The translations under genes and the position numbers were made by a program. From assembly GCF_900996225.1 (NCBI RefSeq), contig NZ_CAAJGL010000079.1:372001-436000 (forward strand): 64,000 nt of DNA. Reading direction: 5' to 3'. Each line of letters begins with the position of its first letter. Positions within the stretch are counted from its first letter, which is position 1. Positions 44,466-52,955 of the stretch are shown here, one piece after another. This DNA comes from Paraburkholderia sp. BCC1884 (GTDB taxonomy: Bacteria; Pseudomonadota; Gammaproteobacteria; Burkholderiales; Burkholderiaceae). A model generated the notes under the pieces. It had not been told where the DNA came from and did not search any database. It saw only the letters and a list, made by a program, of their open reading frames with translations.

Positions 44466-45200
44466 TTATTCCACCGTTTCGGCCTGGCGCAGACGCGGCA
44501 GCAGGCGATCGAATTCGCGCTTGACGAGGCCGTAGCACTCGCAGGCACGTGCTTCGAGGCCCTTGCGGTCGAGCACCTTGATATGGCCGCGGCTGTGGTG
44601 GATCAGACCTTCGTCGTGCAACTTGCCGGCCGCTTCCGTAATCCCCTCGCGGCGCACGCCGAGCATGTCGGCGATCAGCTGCTGGGTCACTGTCAGATCG
44701 TTCGAGGCCACGCGGTCCACTTCGATCAGGAGCCACCGGCACAATTGCTTGTTCAGTGCGTGATGGCGATTGCAGGCCGCGGTTTGCGCGACTTGCGTGA
44801 GCAGAGCGTGCATGTACAGCAGCATCAGGCGGCGCAGGAAATCCGAGCGGGCAAACTGCTGCTTGAGCGCTTGTGCGCTCATGCGGTAAGCGAAGCCGGC
44901 GCATTGCACCTGCACGCGGTTCGGCATGGTTTCGCCGCCCGTGAGCACGGGCACGCCCGTCATACCTTCGCGGCCGACCGCGGCGATTTCGACCGAGCTG
45001 CCGTCTTCCATCGTCGAGAGCATCGAGATGATGGCGGTAGTCGGAAAGTACACGTGATGAATGCGCTGACCGGAATCACACAGCAACTGTTCATTGCGCA
45101 GGTGAACCAGTTCGAGGTGGGGAGCTAGTGCTTGCCATTCGTGCGACGGCAATGCGCCGAGCAAATGGTTACCGTGCAGATCTGATTGCAGTGTCAACAT
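44466..45200 (-). CDS. Crp/FNR-family regulator heading the exopolysaccharide operon
   Basis: A 244-residue protein with a cyclic-nucleotide-binding-like fold (residues ~10-130; YFPTTAIISMLSTMEDGSSV, VGREGMTGVPVL) and a C-terminal winged helix (LTVTQQLIADMLGVRREGIT, then KLHDEGLIHHSRGHIKVLDR). Cysteines are present (QVQCAGF, ACNRH, QLCRW, RACECYG) but not in the classical FNR cluster order. GAGGA is 6 nt before ATG 45200, inside a hairpin-forming leader element. It is co-transcribed with the priming glycosyltransferase, GT2 and wzc, so it probably controls this operon. Confidence 0.9.
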   Translation of the reverse strand: MLTLQSDLHGNHLLGALPSHEWQALAPHLELVHLRNEQLLCDSGQRIHHVYFPTTAIISMLSTMEDGSSVEIAAVGREGMTGVPVLTGGETMPNRVQVQCAGFAYRMSAQALKQQFARSDFLRRLMLLYMHALLTQVAQTAACNRHHALNKQLCRWLLIEVDRVASNDLTVTQQLIADMLGVRREGITEAAGKLHDEGLIHHSRGHIKVLDRKGLEARACECYGLVKREFDRLLPRLRQAETVE

Positions 45201-45204
45201 GATC

Positions 45205-45229
45205 GGTCCTCGCGTGAAGCCACGCGCTG
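45205..45229 (-). repeat. Leader element, copy upstream of the Crp/FNR gene
   Basis: 25 nt, CAGCGCG-TG-GCTTCACGCG-AGGACC on the - strand. It includes a perfect hairpin CGCGTG-GCTT-CACGCG (45226-45211) whose 3' edge abuts the GAGGA ribosome binding site. It matches 42056-42082. Confidence 0.6.
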
Positions 45230-45829
45230 CGTGACTTCTGATTTTGATCCGAAGCCTGTTTCCGTTAAAAAACGACAGCTGCCTGGCGAGCAGCAATGGA
45301 TAAACAGGATCGGCCCCGTATTGGCCTTGATGCATCGCCGCTGTTTTTGTAGATCCCGTTTGCGGTGATGCGGTGTTGCAATCTCCTATTAGCGAGGACC
45401 GTGCCAAGGATAGGGAAAACGAGCACTGGTGCGGCGCAGCGATGTTGCCGTTAGCCAGTCGCGAAGCTAAATGTGACTTTTTGTTTCAATTCTGTACAAC
45501 GGCCGTTCCGCGGGTCCGCCTTTCGCGAGCTATTTTTATTCGAGTCAAGTGCTTGATCGGATTGGCTTAGTGCCTGCTGGACGGGCTCTCGTGGAGGGTC
45601 TCGCAACCGTGCGAAAGCCCCTCGAAGTACGCTTTCAGGCGCTGTCCGGGATGTGCCGGAAATGATTCAGATGTGTTCAATACGCTGTGTACGCTGTCGC
45701 ACGGTTGATCTTTATGGCGTCACGAAAGTCGCACAAAACCCAACACTTAATCCGCAGACCAGACAGTTGGATTCGCGCATCGCGAGGTTTTATGCGGCTT
45801 GCCAAGGTATGGCTAGATCAGCGCGACGT
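45230..45829. other. Long upstream region of the exopolysaccharide operon
   Basis: About 600 bases without a supported gene, more AT-rich than neighbours (for example 45471-45545). It should carry the promoter of the leftward Crp/FNR operon and the 3' end of the leftward GH2 message. A near copy of the TTCGC-N5-GCGAA motif (TTCGC-GCATC-GCGAG) is at 45772-45786. Confidence 0.5.
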
Positions 45830-48418
45830 TTATCCGTAGAACGTGGCGGATATCGCATTGAGCGCATGGACTTCGCCGGCCGGCGTCGCACATGTTGCGT
45901 CTGCTTTAAACGCGGCGTTGGATGCGCTCGCAACCAGTCGCTCGCGTGGCACGAGCGGCACGACGCAGGGACGATTCGGCGGCAGATGGAACCAGTCGCG
46001 CGTGGCCCGGAAGTGCGTGTCATTGATATGAACGAAACGTGCAAAGCGTTTTGCTTCGATCACGAGCTGCCAGCTAGTGCCGTCGGCACCGCGCTCCACG
46101 GCGACGTTCAGGCCGCAGTCGTGGCGCTCGGTCGCGCGCCGCTGCGGCAGATGAAAGGCTTCCGCGACGATGCGCCCGCTCGCCGTGTCGCGCAGCGTGG
46201 CGATCGTGACGTCGTGCGCGCGCGGGCCGAAACGGTAAGCGTGGGTGAAATCGAAGAACTGACCGAGACACTCGGCCGCGCTCAGACGTTGCACGCTGTG
46301 CGGCGCGAGATCGACCGCACGGCTCGCCGACGCCACCTTGACGCTGCCGTCACGCAGGCACACTAGCTCCAGCGTCAGTTGCAACGTTTGCGCGCGCTCG
46401 TTGAGCAGATGGATATCGAGGCCGTTGAGGCCTTCGTCGGTGATGACCACCTGTATGGGTTGCAGCGCCTGCGCGAGGCCGTGCAGGGCGCTTTTAGGCC
46501 GTCCTGTGGCGTCGATCAAGCCCCAGCCCGCGCCGGCGCGTAAATCCTGCAGCTGCCAGACCAATGCGCCGCCGCAGGACGAGCCGGCGCGACGCCATTC
46601 GGCGAAGACGTCGCTCATCAATTCGGCGACCACCGCGCGCGACAGATCCAGGTAGCGCTGCGGATCCTCGTAGCGCAACCGGGCGGGTTCGACGCCATAC
46701 AGCGTGTCCAGATAGTGGTCGCGCACGTCGTCGAAATCCCAGCCCGCGCCGGGGTCGCGCGGCACGGCGGCTTTCCAGCGCGGGTCGTGGGCGTGGATCG
46801 TGCCGAGCGCCTCGTGCAGCGTCGCATCGTCGGGGACGTTGGCGAACGCCAGACACTCGGCGGCGAAACGAACCTGCGAGCGGCGCACATCGTCGAGCGG
46901 ACGTTGATACGCACCGACGCCGTAATAGTGAGTGATGCCCTCATTAGTCGAAAACGGCCACGCGCCGCCAATCGGCGAATTGCTGACATACGCGACATCC
47001 GGCCGCTCGCGTGCGACCACCGCAGGCAAGTGTTCGGTGAAGAGCGGTTGGGCGCGCAGGGAGGCGGGCAGGCCGAACATGGCTGCCTGCTGGTCGACTT
47101 CGCTGCCGCCGCATAACACCGCCAGCGCTGCAAAGCGCCGCGTGCGGATCAGAAACTGACTGGCCTCCTGTTCGACGGAAGCGCGAAATGCCGCGTCGTT
47201 CGGGTAGTCGAAATTCGCCAGCGCGAAGTCTTGCCAGACGAGCAGTCCGTATTCGTCGGCGAGTGTGTAGAACGTATCGGATTCGTACACCATGGTGCCG
47301 CCCACGCGCAGCATGTTCATGCCCGCGTCGCGAGCCAGCTCGAAGGTGTGACGCAGTTGCGCCTCGCTGCCGGCGAGCGTGACGAGGTCCGCGCTGGTCC
47401 AGCACGCGCCGCGGCAGAACACCGGCACGTCGTTGATACGCAAGGCGAAACCCATTCCGTCCGCGCCGCGATCCACTTCGATGCGGCGAAAGCCGACCGA
47501 ACCCAGCGTATGGGACGTGGTAACGGAAGCTGCACCCGTGTCATCGAGTTGCAACGTCAGAGGATATAAAGTGGGCGCCCCATGCGTGTGGGGCCACCAG
47601 CGTTCAGCGTGAGGGACACGCACGTTGCCGGTCAGTGTGCACGCATCGGACCATTGCAAAGACGAAACAGAAGCGCCGCATTCAAGCGACGCACGGCTGG
47701 TGGCGGCGTCGTGCGGATGAACGAAATGTAGCGTAAGCGAAACAACGCCGTCGTCGGCATCGAGGCGGGTCGCCACGTCGACCTTATCGAAGGCGTGGGG
47801 CGCGTCGCTCAGTATTTCAATTGGGCGCCACGGACCGACCGCCTGCACCGAAGGACACCAGCCGGGCATATGGCCGAGCAGGGTGGTACGCACGTTGCGC
47901 AACGTCGGTGGCGACACCAGCCGTGGCCGCCAGCGCGCACGCGAGCGCCTGGCCTCCAACGCCGGTGTCAACGAGCGAAAGCACAGCGCGAGCGTCGCGC
48001 TGCCGTGCAGTTCGATGTCGAGATCGTGCGCGACGAACATCGAGTCGGAATCGAGCAGCCTGCGTTCATCGAGCCAGACTTCGGCAAGCGTAGCGAGGCC
48101 GTGCAGCCGCAGGCGGCGTTTGCCGTAGCCGTCGAGCGTGAGGCGATACCAATGATCGTCGAAGGCGAGCGGCGCGGGATTGAGCGCGTCGAAAAGTCCG
48201 GCGGCGGTGCGCGCGCCGGCCACCGTGCCGGGCACTTGCGCGGCGAGCCAGCCATGCGCGGGTAAATCGGCGGGCGACGCGCAGGCGCCCGCCGCCGTGC
48301 TCACGCACTGCCAGCCCGTGTCGAGCGGTTGCGGCCAGACATCCGGTGCGGCGGGCGTGTCGGCCGCGATCGCGGCGACGCCTTCAACGGGAGCCGGGTC
48401 GAGCATCAGGTCATCCAC
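45830..48418 (-). CDS. Glycoside hydrolase family 2, beta-mannosidase-like
   Basis: An 862-residue protein with the GH2 layout: sugar-binding jelly roll (residues ~35-190), Ig-like domain, then a TIM barrel. VGFRRIEVDRG and CRGACWTSADLV are GH2 signatures, GWCPSVQAVGPWRPIEI is mannosidase-like, and the likely acid/base Glu is in CGGSEVDQQ with the nucleophile Glu probably in AAECLAFANVPD. No signal peptide is visible, so it acts in the cytoplasm unless exported otherwise. GTG 48418 is used; ATG 48406 is possible. It follows the DUF1839 gene by 83 nt on the same strand and ends the carrier-protein operon. Confidence 0.85.
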   Translation of the reverse strand: MDDLMLDPAPVEGVAAIAADTPAAPDVWPQPLDTGWQCVSTAAGACASPADLPAHGWLAAQVPGTVAGARTAAGLFDALNPAPLAFDDHWYRLTLDGYGKRRLRLHGLATLAEVWLDERRLLDSDSMFVAHDLDIELHGSATLALCFRSLTPALEARRSRARWRPRLVSPPTLRNVRTTLLGHMPGWCPSVQAVGPWRPIEILSDAPHAFDKVDVATRLDADDGVVSLTLHFVHPHDAATSRASLECGASVSSLQWSDACTLTGNVRVPHAERWWPHTHGAPTLYPLTLQLDDTGAASVTTSHTLGSVGFRRIEVDRGADGMGFALRINDVPVFCRGACWTSADLVTLAGSEAQLRHTFELARDAGMNMLRVGGTMVYESDTFYTLADEYGLLVWQDFALANFDYPNDAAFRASVEQEASQFLIRTRRFAALAVLCGGSEVDQQAAMFGLPASLRAQPLFTEHLPAVVARERPDVAYVSNSPIGGAWPFSTNEGITHYYGVGAYQRPLDDVRRSQVRFAAECLAFANVPDDATLHEALGTIHAHDPRWKAAVPRDPGAGWDFDDVRDHYLDTLYGVEPARLRYEDPQRYLDLSRAVVAELMSDVFAEWRRAGSSCGGALVWQLQDLRAGAGWGLIDATGRPKSALHGLAQALQPIQVVITDEGLNGLDIHLLNERAQTLQLTLELVCLRDGSVKVASASRAVDLAPHSVQRLSAAECLGQFFDFTHAYRFGPRAHDVTIATLRDTASGRIVAEAFHLPQRRATERHDCGLNVAVERGADGTSWQLVIEAKRFARFVHINDTHFRATRDWFHLPPNRPCVVPLVPRERLVASASNAAFKADATCATPAGEVHALNAISATFYG

Positions 48419-48501
48419 GGCAAGTCCCCGGGAAGTCTATTGAGCGATGGTTGAAGCAGTCTCCGAAGCGCGCGATTCCACGCTTCAGGAGCGACGCCGC
48501 T

Positions 48502-49560
48502 TCACAGCACCAGCGCCGCGAGCGGCGGCAGCGTCTTTTCATAAGCGCTTTCGAGCACGTCGAAGCAGTCGTCGCACAAATCGCGGCGCCCGCGTGCGAT
48601 CGCCCGCACCAGCCGGAACTGCATCACCATCGATTCCGACGCGATGCTCTGCGCGGCCGCCGGGATCGTCGCCGGAATCTCGAAGCCTTGCGCGGACAGC
48701 CACAGCAGATACTTCGAGAGAAACTCGAAGTTCGCGCCGAGTTGCCGCATCAGGTTGAACGAATACGGATGGAAGAACGCTTCGCCGCGTTCGAGCAGCA
48801 TCTCCAGATGGGCGGGAAAGGCCGCGCGCCATTGCGAAATCGGGTTGGTCAGCGGACGCCGCGCGAGATGCGCGCACAACAATTCCGCCGACGCCTCCGC
48901 GAGCGCGGTGCCTTCCAGCGCGGGCCGCGCCTGCTTGGCGAATTCCACATACGGAAACAGCAGGTCCGGCTGCTGCGCGAATTGCGGCAGCTTGCGGAAC
49001 ACGCCGTCGTAATCTTCGCCGTCGAGGCGGTGATAGCCGGTGTTATGGAAATAGCCGAGCCGATGCGCGACCGGATCGATGAAGTCGATGCCCACCGTGG
49101 TCTTCGGATGCTCGCGGCGATACGACGTGGCGCGCGTATTCGGCAGATAGTAGCCATCCACTTCCACCAGCACCGTATGGCCGCGCTGGGTCTGCGCGAG
49201 CACGCGGGCTTCGAGCGAGTCGTAAATCGCCAGTTCCTGCACCTGGGTGCCGTACAGCCGCTCGATGTCTTCCAGTGGGAATTTGAAGAAGGTGAACTGG
49301 TCGCCTTCGAAATCCTGTGTGACGGTGAAGCCGAACGCGGCGCGCGGATCGAGTCCGAAGCCGTGTAGCAGTTCGATCCACAGGTCGACGTAGCAGTTGG
49401 TCTCCTGCCACACGCGTTCGCCTTGATGCAGGGCATGCGGCGCGTGTTGCCGCAAGCCGGTGCCGGCCGCGCTGCGCTGAACGGGCAGATCGAGGCGACG
49501 AGGCGGCGGCGCGAACGCGGTGGGCGAACTTTTCTGCGCGGAAGTCAGGTGCGGGTTCAT
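48502..49560 (-). CDS. DUF1839 protein, candidate aminoacyl transferase
   Basis: A 352-residue protein of DUF1839. The conserved start ERVWQETNCYVDLWIELLHG has Cys56; later VLVEVDGYYLPNT, HPKTTVGIDFID and YFHNTGYH follow. A Cys with a downstream His (H151) and Asp (D159) resembles the papain-like, BtrH-type transferases that move an acyl group from a carrier protein to an acceptor; this fold comparison is my inference. No signal peptide. Its ATG overlaps the ligase stop as ATGA, so the two are translationally coupled. Best guess: moves the aminoacyl group from the carrier protein to an unknown acceptor. Confidence 0.82.
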   Translation of the reverse strand: MNPHLTSAQKSSPTAFAPPPRRLDLPVQRSAAGTGLRQHAPHALHQGERVWQETNCYVDLWIELLHGFGLDPRAAFGFTVTQDFEGDQFTFFKFPLEDIERLYGTQVQELAIYDSLEARVLAQTQRGHTVLVEVDGYYLPNTRATSYRREHPKTTVGIDFIDPVAHRLGYFHNTGYHRLDGEDYDGVFRKLPQFAQQPDLLFPYVEFAKQARPALEGTALAEASAELLCAHLARRPLTNPISQWRAAFPAHLEMLLERGEAFFHPYSFNLMRQLGANFEFLSKYLLWLSAQGFEIPATIPAAAQSIASESMVMQFRLVRAIARGRRDLCDDCFDVLESAYEKTLPPLAALVL

Positions 49561-50609
49561 ACGTGCTCTCCGGCGCGCTGCGCCTTCGTCTCGTCGAGTC
49601 CGTGCGCCACGCGCGCTTCGGTGTCGCCCCACAGCAGGGCGCGCACGTCGTCGGGCCAGGCGTTCACGTCGAGGCCATGATGGCGGAACAGCGCAAGCGT
49701 GATGCGCTCCATGCCGAAGCCGACACAACCGGTATGCGCCACCGTGCTGTCGTCGCAGGCAATCTTCCAGATCGCGCCGAAGTGGTCCATGTGATAGTTG
49801 AACGACAGGCAGGCGGTCTTGCCGCGCGGGTCGGCGATCGGGATCAGCAGTTCGAACTTGAGGGCCTGGGCGCGCTGGCTGTCGGCGACGATCTTGCCGC
49901 CACGGCCGAAGAACGGGTCGTTGGCGAGATCCACTTCGACCGGCAGTTGCAGCAGATCGATCAGCAGCGAGCCGCGTTCGATCCACATCTGACGAAACGC
50001 CATCACCTGGTCGGGGCTGCCCAGGCGCACGTATTCGCGCTGGCGGAACATCTGCATGCGACCCGGATCGAGCGACGGTTCATGGCGGAAGCAGTACGAC
50101 AGCACGTCGATCGTGCGGCCGCCGGCGGGCAGCGGGCCGCGCCGCGCCATCACGGGATAGATCGGATAGCAGGCGGCCGGCGTCAGCACCACGCGGGTGG
50201 GCTTCTGCTGCGCCATCCATTCGTCGCTGCGCTCGTCGTCGCCTGCGGTCATGGCGTCGTCGAGGGCGCGCAGCAGACGCTGGTGGCCCATGTCGTTGCC
50301 GCAGAACGAGTGAATCGTGCCGGCCAGATTCGGGAAACTCTTCAGATATTCGCTATCTTCGAAGTCGGTGCGGCGCATGGCCGGCGGAAAGCGCAGGACT
50401 TCGGCATCCTGATCCGCGCCGAGGTGCGTGATCGCCACGTTCAGGCGGTCCACCACGTCTTCGAAAATCTGGCTGCGACCGTACAGGCCGTTTTCGCCGG
50501 TGTCGATCAGCAGGCCCGCGGCGATCAGTTCGTCGCGCAGGGTCAGCGAGGGCGCCAGTTCGGCGGGCGCGGCGGCCGCCAGCGCGGCGGCATCGGTCAT
50601 CGTGTTCAT
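49557..50609 (-). CDS. Amino acid:[carrier protein] ligase (seryl-tRNA synthetase-like)
   Basis: A 350-residue homologue of the catalytic core of atypical seryl-tRNA synthetases. Class II motif 2 is FRHEPSLDPGRMQMFRQREY and motif 3 is GFGMERITLALF (G297-R302). Zinc ligands of the family are kept: Cys147 (AACYPIYP), Glu192 (REYV) and Cys295 (TGCVGFG). There is no tRNA-binding arm. Characterised rhizobial relatives activate glycine or alanine and load it on a carrier protein's phosphopantetheine arm instead of tRNA. GGGGAG is 8 nt before the start. The neighbouring carrier protein is the expected partner. Confidence 0.93.
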   Translation of the reverse strand: MNTMTDAAALAAAAPAELAPSLTLRDELIAAGLLIDTGENGLYGRSQIFEDVVDRLNVAITHLGADQDAEVLRFPPAMRRTDFEDSEYLKSFPNLAGTIHSFCGNDMGHQRLLRALDDAMTAGDDERSDEWMAQQKPTRVVLTPAACYPIYPVMARRGPLPAGGRTIDVLSYCFRHEPSLDPGRMQMFRQREYVRLGSPDQVMAFRQMWIERGSLLIDLLQLPVEVDLANDPFFGRGGKIVADSQRAQALKFELLIPIADPRGKTACLSFNYHMDHFGAIWKIACDDSTVAHTGCVGFGMERITLALFRHHGLDVNAWPDDVRALLWGDTEARVAHGLDETKAQRAGEHV

Positions 50610-50610
50610 C

Positions 50611-51891
50611 TCAGACTCTCCCCGGAGCGGCCGGGCGCTGCGCGAGCAACAGGCTCGCGGTGTTTTGCGCGATGCGGTCGTTATTGATCATCAGCGGCGC
50701 GGAGTACAGGTCGCGCATATGGCGTCCGACGCTGTACGGCGTGCCGTTCTTGTAACCCGCCATGCCGCAGATCATCAGGACTTCCTGAACGACCTGCAGG
50801 GCGGTGGTCGAGATGCTCGTTTTCAGCGTGTTCATATCGGAGGCGAAACCGAGCTGCGCCGCGAGCGGCGCGTCGGCTTGCGAGCCGCCATGCCGTGCGT
50901 GGTGGGCCGCACGGGCCGCCTCCAGCGCGACCGACAGACGCGCCTGCATCATCTGCAGCAGACCGACGGCCTCGGCGAGGCGCAGGCCGGCGGGCGGCAC
51001 CGAACCGGGCGTCGAGCGGGCTTGCGCGCGGAAGAAGGCTTTGGCGCGATTCACCGCGTCTCCCGCCACGCCGGTCCAGACCGAGGCCCAGAGTGTGTGC
51101 GACACCGGCAGCATGGTCTGATCGGCGATCTCGGCGAAGGGCGTCGGCAGGATCTGTTCGGCGAGGCCCGTGGCGACCAGCCGGAAGCCCTCGCTGCAGG
51201 TGCCGCGCATGCCCATCGAATCCCAGCCGCCGCGCTTTTCCAGCTGCGTTTCTTCGCGTAACGCGACGATCAGCACCTGATCGGCTGCGGCCGCTTCGGC
51301 GGTGCGGCGCGCGGTGACCAGAATGCCGTCGGCGTGCGCGCCGTACGAAATCGTCGGCGCGAGCTTTTCGATGCGAAAGCGCGCGCCGTCGAGCTCGACC
51401 GAGCACGCGCTGGTGCGCATATTGCCGCCGATAGTCTCTTCCGAAGTCGCTGAAGCCAGCAGCCATTGCTGCTCGACGAGTTGCGCGAGCAGGCGCCGCT
51501 GCCACGGCGAATCGCTGCCGTGCGCTTCGATACAGGCCACCTGAATCTGATGCATCGCGTAGACCATCGCGGTCGACGCACAGCCTTGCGCAAGCGTCTC
51601 GCAGATCGCGCCGATGTCCGCCAGCGACAGTCCTGCGCCGCCAAACACGGCCGGCACCATCGCCGAAAGCAGGCGTTCGCGCTTGAGCGCGTCGAATGCT
51701 TCGCGAGGAAAACGCGCTTCGCGATCCACCGAGTCGGCGAACTGCGCGGCCACCGCCGCGCAACGCTGCGCGGCGGCGCGCCAGCCGGGTTCGGCTTCGA
51801 CCGCGGCAAGCCCGACGCCGGCGTCGGCCTGAAGCGGAGTCTGGGCCAGCGGCGCCGCCGTGGCGGCCGCGTCCAGCAGCGGGGCGTTCAT
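50611..51891 (-). CDS. Acyl-CoA-dehydrogenase-like flavoprotein of the carrier-protein operon
   Basis: A 426-residue protein with the acyl-CoA dehydrogenase fold: ETLAQGCASTAMVYAMHQIQ, SATSEETIGGNMRTS in the middle domain and GMAGYKNGTPYSVGRHMRDL at the end. The catalytic Glu usually found after the conserved RD segment (EGT) is not there; the sequence is YSAPLMINNDRI. That occurs in flavin monooxygenases built on this fold, so it may hydroxylate or oxidise rather than desaturate. Its start overlaps the carrier protein stop as ATGA and it ends one nucleotide before the ligase start. Likely substrate: the aminoacyl carrier protein. Confidence 0.85.
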   Translation of the reverse strand: MNAPLLDAAATAAPLAQTPLQADAGVGLAAVEAEPGWRAAAQRCAAVAAQFADSVDREARFPREAFDALKRERLLSAMVPAVFGGAGLSLADIGAICETLAQGCASTAMVYAMHQIQVACIEAHGSDSPWQRRLLAQLVEQQWLLASATSEETIGGNMRTSACSVELDGARFRIEKLAPTISYGAHADGILVTARRTAEAAAADQVLIVALREETQLEKRGGWDSMGMRGTCSEGFRLVATGLAEQILPTPFAEIADQTMLPVSHTLWASVWTGVAGDAVNRAKAFFRAQARSTPGSVPPAGLRLAEAVGLLQMMQARLSVALEAARAAHHARHGGSQADAPLAAQLGFASDMNTLKTSISTTALQVVQEVLMICGMAGYKNGTPYSVGRHMRDLYSAPLMINNDRIAQNTASLLLAQRPAAPGRV

Positions 51892-52139
51892 GCTGCCGCC
51901 TTCGCCTGTTGCAGCTCAGTGACCGCGGCGGCCATCGAGTCGATGCTGGAGAACAGCCGGCGTGTCAGCAGACGGTCGGGAATTTCAATGCCGAATTCGT
52001 CTTCGATGGCCAGCATCAGATGCACGGTCGCGAGCGATGACAGGCCGGCGGCGTACAGGTCGGCGTCGTCCGCAAGGCTGTCCGGCGGGACATCCAGGCG
52101 GGCCGATTCGGAAAGGATGCGGCGCAATGCAGTTTTCAT
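51888..52139 (-). CDS. Acyl carrier protein (aminoacyl carrier)
   Basis: An 83-residue carrier protein. The phosphopantetheine attachment region is YAAGLSSLATVHLMLAIEDE: Ser35 takes the place of the Ser in the usual DSL motif, with Ser34 in place of Asp. Helix pattern and acidic helix II match carriers partnered with amino acid:CP ligases. ATG 52139 is chosen by fold length; the open frame extends to 52202. It is the first gene of the operon, about 105 nt after a candidate promoter. Confidence 0.92.
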   Translation of the reverse strand: MKTALRRILSESARLDVPPDSLADDADLYAAGLSSLATVHLMLAIEDEFGIEIPDRLLTRRLFSSIDSMAAAVTELQQAKAAA

Positions 52140-52244
52140 GGTGAGGTGCCCCCAGTTGTTCAACGGTCTCTCGGATAGTGCCGACTTAAAACGAACCGAC
52201 ATGATCGATTTTTCGTACGCCTTGCCGCGGCGCGCGGCCGTTTC

Positions 52245-52272
52245 GCGATAAGTCGTATTTAAGAATTGTCAA
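52245..52272 (-). promoter_or_regulatory. Candidate promoter of the carrier-protein operon
   Basis: Perfect TTGACA on the - strand (52272-52267), 16 nt, then TATCGC (52250-52245), a weak -10. It lies in the divergent gap 52140-52421 between the carrier protein and the GNAT gene; no other gene is seen there. Confidence 0.45.
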
Positions 52273-52421
52273 AGCCCAGCGTCAGTGCGATGGCGCACGG
52301 AAGCAGGCGTATTGCGGACGTACCGTGTAGCCATGACAACTGGCCGATGTCTCGAGCCAGGCCGTGGGGGGCGGCGCGCGATACCGGCCTCGTTGAACTC
52401 ATTGACCGCTGGGGGAACGTG

Positions 52422-52955
52422 ATGAACTGGAAAACGCTGGAATTCGAGCAGCTTTCGGCACGCGAGTTGTATCTGATCTTGCGGGCCCGCAGTGCGGTGT
52501 TCGTCGTCGAACAATCGCACGTGTGTCTCGACGCCGACGGTCGCGATGAAGGCGCACTGCACGTTTTCGCGCTCGAGGACATCGCGCGGCCGATGCCGAT
52601 CGTGGCTTACGCCCGTTTGCAGCCGGGCGACGCCGAGGACCCGGAAATCACCATCGATAAAGTCCTGACGAGCCCGCTGCGCCGCGGCGACGGCACCGCC
52701 GAGCTACTGCTCGAACGCGTGCTGCAGGCGATTGCCGAGCGCTGGCCGGGCCGCGCCGCGCGCGTGAGCGCGCCGCTCGGCTTGCGCGATTTCTACGAAC
52801 AGTTCGGATTTCGCAAGACCGAAGGCCCGTATCTCGAACACGGCGTGCCGTTCATCGGCCTGACGCGTCAGGTGCGCGGCAGCCAGCCGCGCTTTGGCAT
52901 GCGGCGGCGTGAGCGCGACGGCGCCGCGCTCGTCAACACCTTCGAGTTGCTGTGA
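52422..52955 (+). CDS. GNAT acyltransferase, ElaA-like
   Basis: A 177-residue GNAT protein. MNWKTLEFEQLSARELYLIL, then RARSAVFVVEQ, is the ElaA start; ITIDKVLTSPLRRGDGTAEL gives the acyl-CoA binding R/Q-x-x-G-x-G/A region (RRGDGTAELL) and FYEQFGFRKTEGPYLEHGVP the C-terminal strand. GGGGGA is 5 nt before ATG 52422. Its stop overlaps the start of the Wzy-like gene (TGATG). In this context it might acetylate a sugar or protein, but ElaA substrates are not known. Confidence 0.85.
   Translation: MNWKTLEFEQLSARELYLILRARSAVFVVEQSHVCLDADGRDEGALHVFALEDIARPMPIVAYARLQPGDAEDPEITIDKVLTSPLRRGDGTAELLLERVLQAIAERWPGRAARVSAPLGLRDFYEQFGFRKTEGPYLEHGVPFIGLTRQVRGSQPRFGMRRRERDGAALVNTFELL

Noticed and set aside
45186..45570. 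Two small + strand frames upstream of the Crp/FNR gene
   Set aside because: No ribosome binding site, odd composition, and they lie in the likely promoter region of the operon.
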